The notes beneath the pieces were generated by a model, which saw nothing but the letters and a program-made list of their open reading frames with translations, made no database searches and was not told where the DNA came from. From contig JAHILZ010000093.1 in assembly GCA_018896765.1 (NCBI GenBank), forward strand, positions 1-16,027: a stretch of 16,027 nt of DNA, in the 5' to 3' direction. The DNA comes from Patescibacteria group bacterium (GTDB lineage Bacteria; Patescibacteriota; Minisyncoccia; JAHIHE01). The stretch's first letter is position 1; each line of letters starts with the position of its first letter. This document shows positions 14,971 to 16,027 of the stretch, piece by piece. The position numbers were made by a program, and so were the translations under genes.

Positions 14971-16027
14971 TTAAAAAATTTCCACTTGTCCGCTAGAAAT
15001 ATCAATATCCGCGGCATTTTTCAAAACTGAATTGTTTTTAAAATTCTCAAGTATTTTTTGCCGTCGCTCAGAATCAGCGAGCGCTGACTGGCTTTTATCG
15101 TTTATATAAATAGGAAAAAGACCATATGTCACATTAATTTTACTATACTGCTTTTCCAGTAAAATAGCAATACTCAAACCTTCCTTAGTAGCTTCAGAAA
15201 AATATTGATCAAACACAAAATTGCCAAGACTATAAAAAATGGCTTTACTCTTGTAAACTTCCATGGGCTGGATCACATGCGGATGGCTGCCGATAATCAG
15301 ATCCGCGCCCGCGTCAATAAAAATACGCGCTTTTTGCTTTTGTCTTTGAGATGGATATATCTGATACTCGTTACCCCAATGAATATAAATAATAACAAAA
15401 TCACTTTGTGTTTTCATTCTTCTAATCTCTTCCTGAACTTCAAGAACATTCCCATCAATTAAATCATTGAAACCGATAAAACCTATTTTTATGCCATTTT
15501 TTTTAAAAATTTTGGATAAATGTTCAGAGGAGTTATTGGGATCACCAAAATATTCTATCCCTGATTTTAACAAAAAATCTCTTGTTTCAGCCAAACCTTG
15601 ATTGCCAAAATTAGAAGTATGATTATTGGCTAAATTAAAAATTTCAAATCGCTCTTTCATTGGCTTTATGAATAGCGGCGAAAAAGTAAATTTCAAAATA
15701 TTATTTTTTTCAGCCACAGAGGTAAAATTTGTAATTGGGCCTTCGAGGTTCGCGAGGCGAAAATCCACTCCGCGCATAAACAAATCCATTTTTAAAAAAG
15801 GATAATCATATGAACCAGATTTTTTAGTTAAATTAAAAACCTCTCTATCCAGCATCATGTCGCCAAAAGCCAAAATTGTAATTTGATTTTTATTCTCTTT
15901 TCCTCCATTAGTAAAATATCCGCTTACATAACTGGTCGTCCCGCCTTCCTCGATATCACCGCCGATAAAATCCGAGGAATTGGCATTTTTAACTAAAATA
16001 AATTTTTGAGCATTTTTCAGTCTAAGA
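14971..16027 (-). CDS. CapA-family protein (PGA_cap domain), partial at right edge
   Basis: The frame stays open to the right edge, so the N-terminus is outside the window. A start at the TTG near 15873 would cut into the domain and is not credible. The visible part matches the CapA/PgsA family, a metallophosphoesterase-like fold linked in some bacteria to poly-gamma-glutamate capsule synthesis. Motifs in order are ILAFGDMMLDR, ANLEGPIT, NLANNHTSNFG, IYIHWGNEY, GADLIIGSHPHVIQP and YSLGNFVFDQ; the Asp, Asn and His residues in them are the expected metal ligands. About 55 residues precede the domain in the window, Gly/Ser/Asn-rich in part (FIGGDIEEGGTTS). CapA homologues occur in many bacteria without such a capsule, so the role stays open. 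It is the likely first partner of the A2M gene, 29 bases upstream of it. Confidence 0.9.
   Translation of the reverse strand, partial: LRLKNAQKFILVKNANSSDFIGGDIEEGGTTSYVSGYFTNGGKENKNQITILAFGDMMLDREVFNLTKKSGSYDYPFLKMDLFMRGVDFRLANLEGPITNFTSVAEKNNILKFTFSPLFIKPMKERFEIFNLANNHTSNFGNQGLAETRDFLLKSGIEYFGDPNNSSEHLSKIFKKNGIKIGFIGFNDLIDGNVLEVQEEIRRMKTQSDFVIIYIHWGNEYQIYPSQRQKQKARIFIDAGADLIIGSHPHVIQPMEVYKSKAIFYSLGNFVFDQYFSEATKEGLSIAILLEKQYSKINVTYGLFPIYINDKSQSALADSERRQKILENFKNNSVLKNAADIDISSGQVEIF

Noticed and set aside
1..16027. Alternative genetic code, since some CPR lineages read TGA as glycine
   Set aside because: No gene needs TGA as sense, glycines are encoded by GGN throughout, and the only in-frame stop of interest is TAA.
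1..16027. CRISPR arrays, insertion sequences or tandem repeats
   Set aside because: No regularly spaced repeats, transposase genes or terminal inverted repeats were seen on reading both strands.

Overview
The window looks like a chromosome segment of a Patescibacteria/CPR bacterium, probably in the Parcubacteria-like part of that radiation. This is inferred from the AT-rich sequence, weak or missing Shine-Dalgarno sites, a primary sigma factor with a lysine-rich N-terminal extension, many membrane-anchored hypothetical proteins, and an intein-like Hint domain inside a surface protein. All complete genes end in TAA or TAG. No in-frame TGA is needed, so nothing calls for a recoded genetic code. 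Almost every gene is on the minus strand. The only plus-strand gene is a truncated serine recombinase.

Layout in minus-strand transcription order (right to left): (1) a CapA-family phosphoesterase-like gene, cut by the right edge. (2) A 1750-residue membrane-anchored bacterial alpha-2-macroglobulin (A2M) with an intact CxEQ thioester motif and a 134-residue Hint domain at the position of the protease bait region. (3) dnaG and rpoD in the order of the classical macromolecular-synthesis operon, with a candidate promoter before dnaG and a clear intrinsic terminator after rpoD. (4) tRNA-Asn(GTT), whose 3' end is overlapped antisense by the last codons of the recombinase remnant. (5) Two small membrane proteins. 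(6) A three-gene cluster: LD-carboxypeptidase (S66), a small two-CxxC protein and a membrane-anchored extracellular protein, closed by an 11-bp intrinsic terminator. (7) A membrane-anchored lysozyme-like protein whose frame is broken by one TAA; the same frame then stays open for 253 codons with a PA14-like domain and leaves the window at position 1.

Apart from the replication/transcription core (dnaG, rpoD, tRNA), the theme is the cell surface: thioester A2M, CapA-like protein, peptidoglycan LD-carboxypeptidase, lysozyme-like/PA14 protein and several exported proteins of unknown function. The most interesting item is the A2M-Hint fusion. A self-processing domain sits where A2M proteins are normally cut to trigger their protease trap, so the trap might be armed, matured or triggered by autoprocessing. 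The recombinase remnant at tRNA-Asn suggests that positions below about 6093 once held, or still partly hold, integrated DNA. No CRISPR array, complete insertion sequence or rRNA was found. The intergenic stretches are all under 300 bases and their contents are described below.
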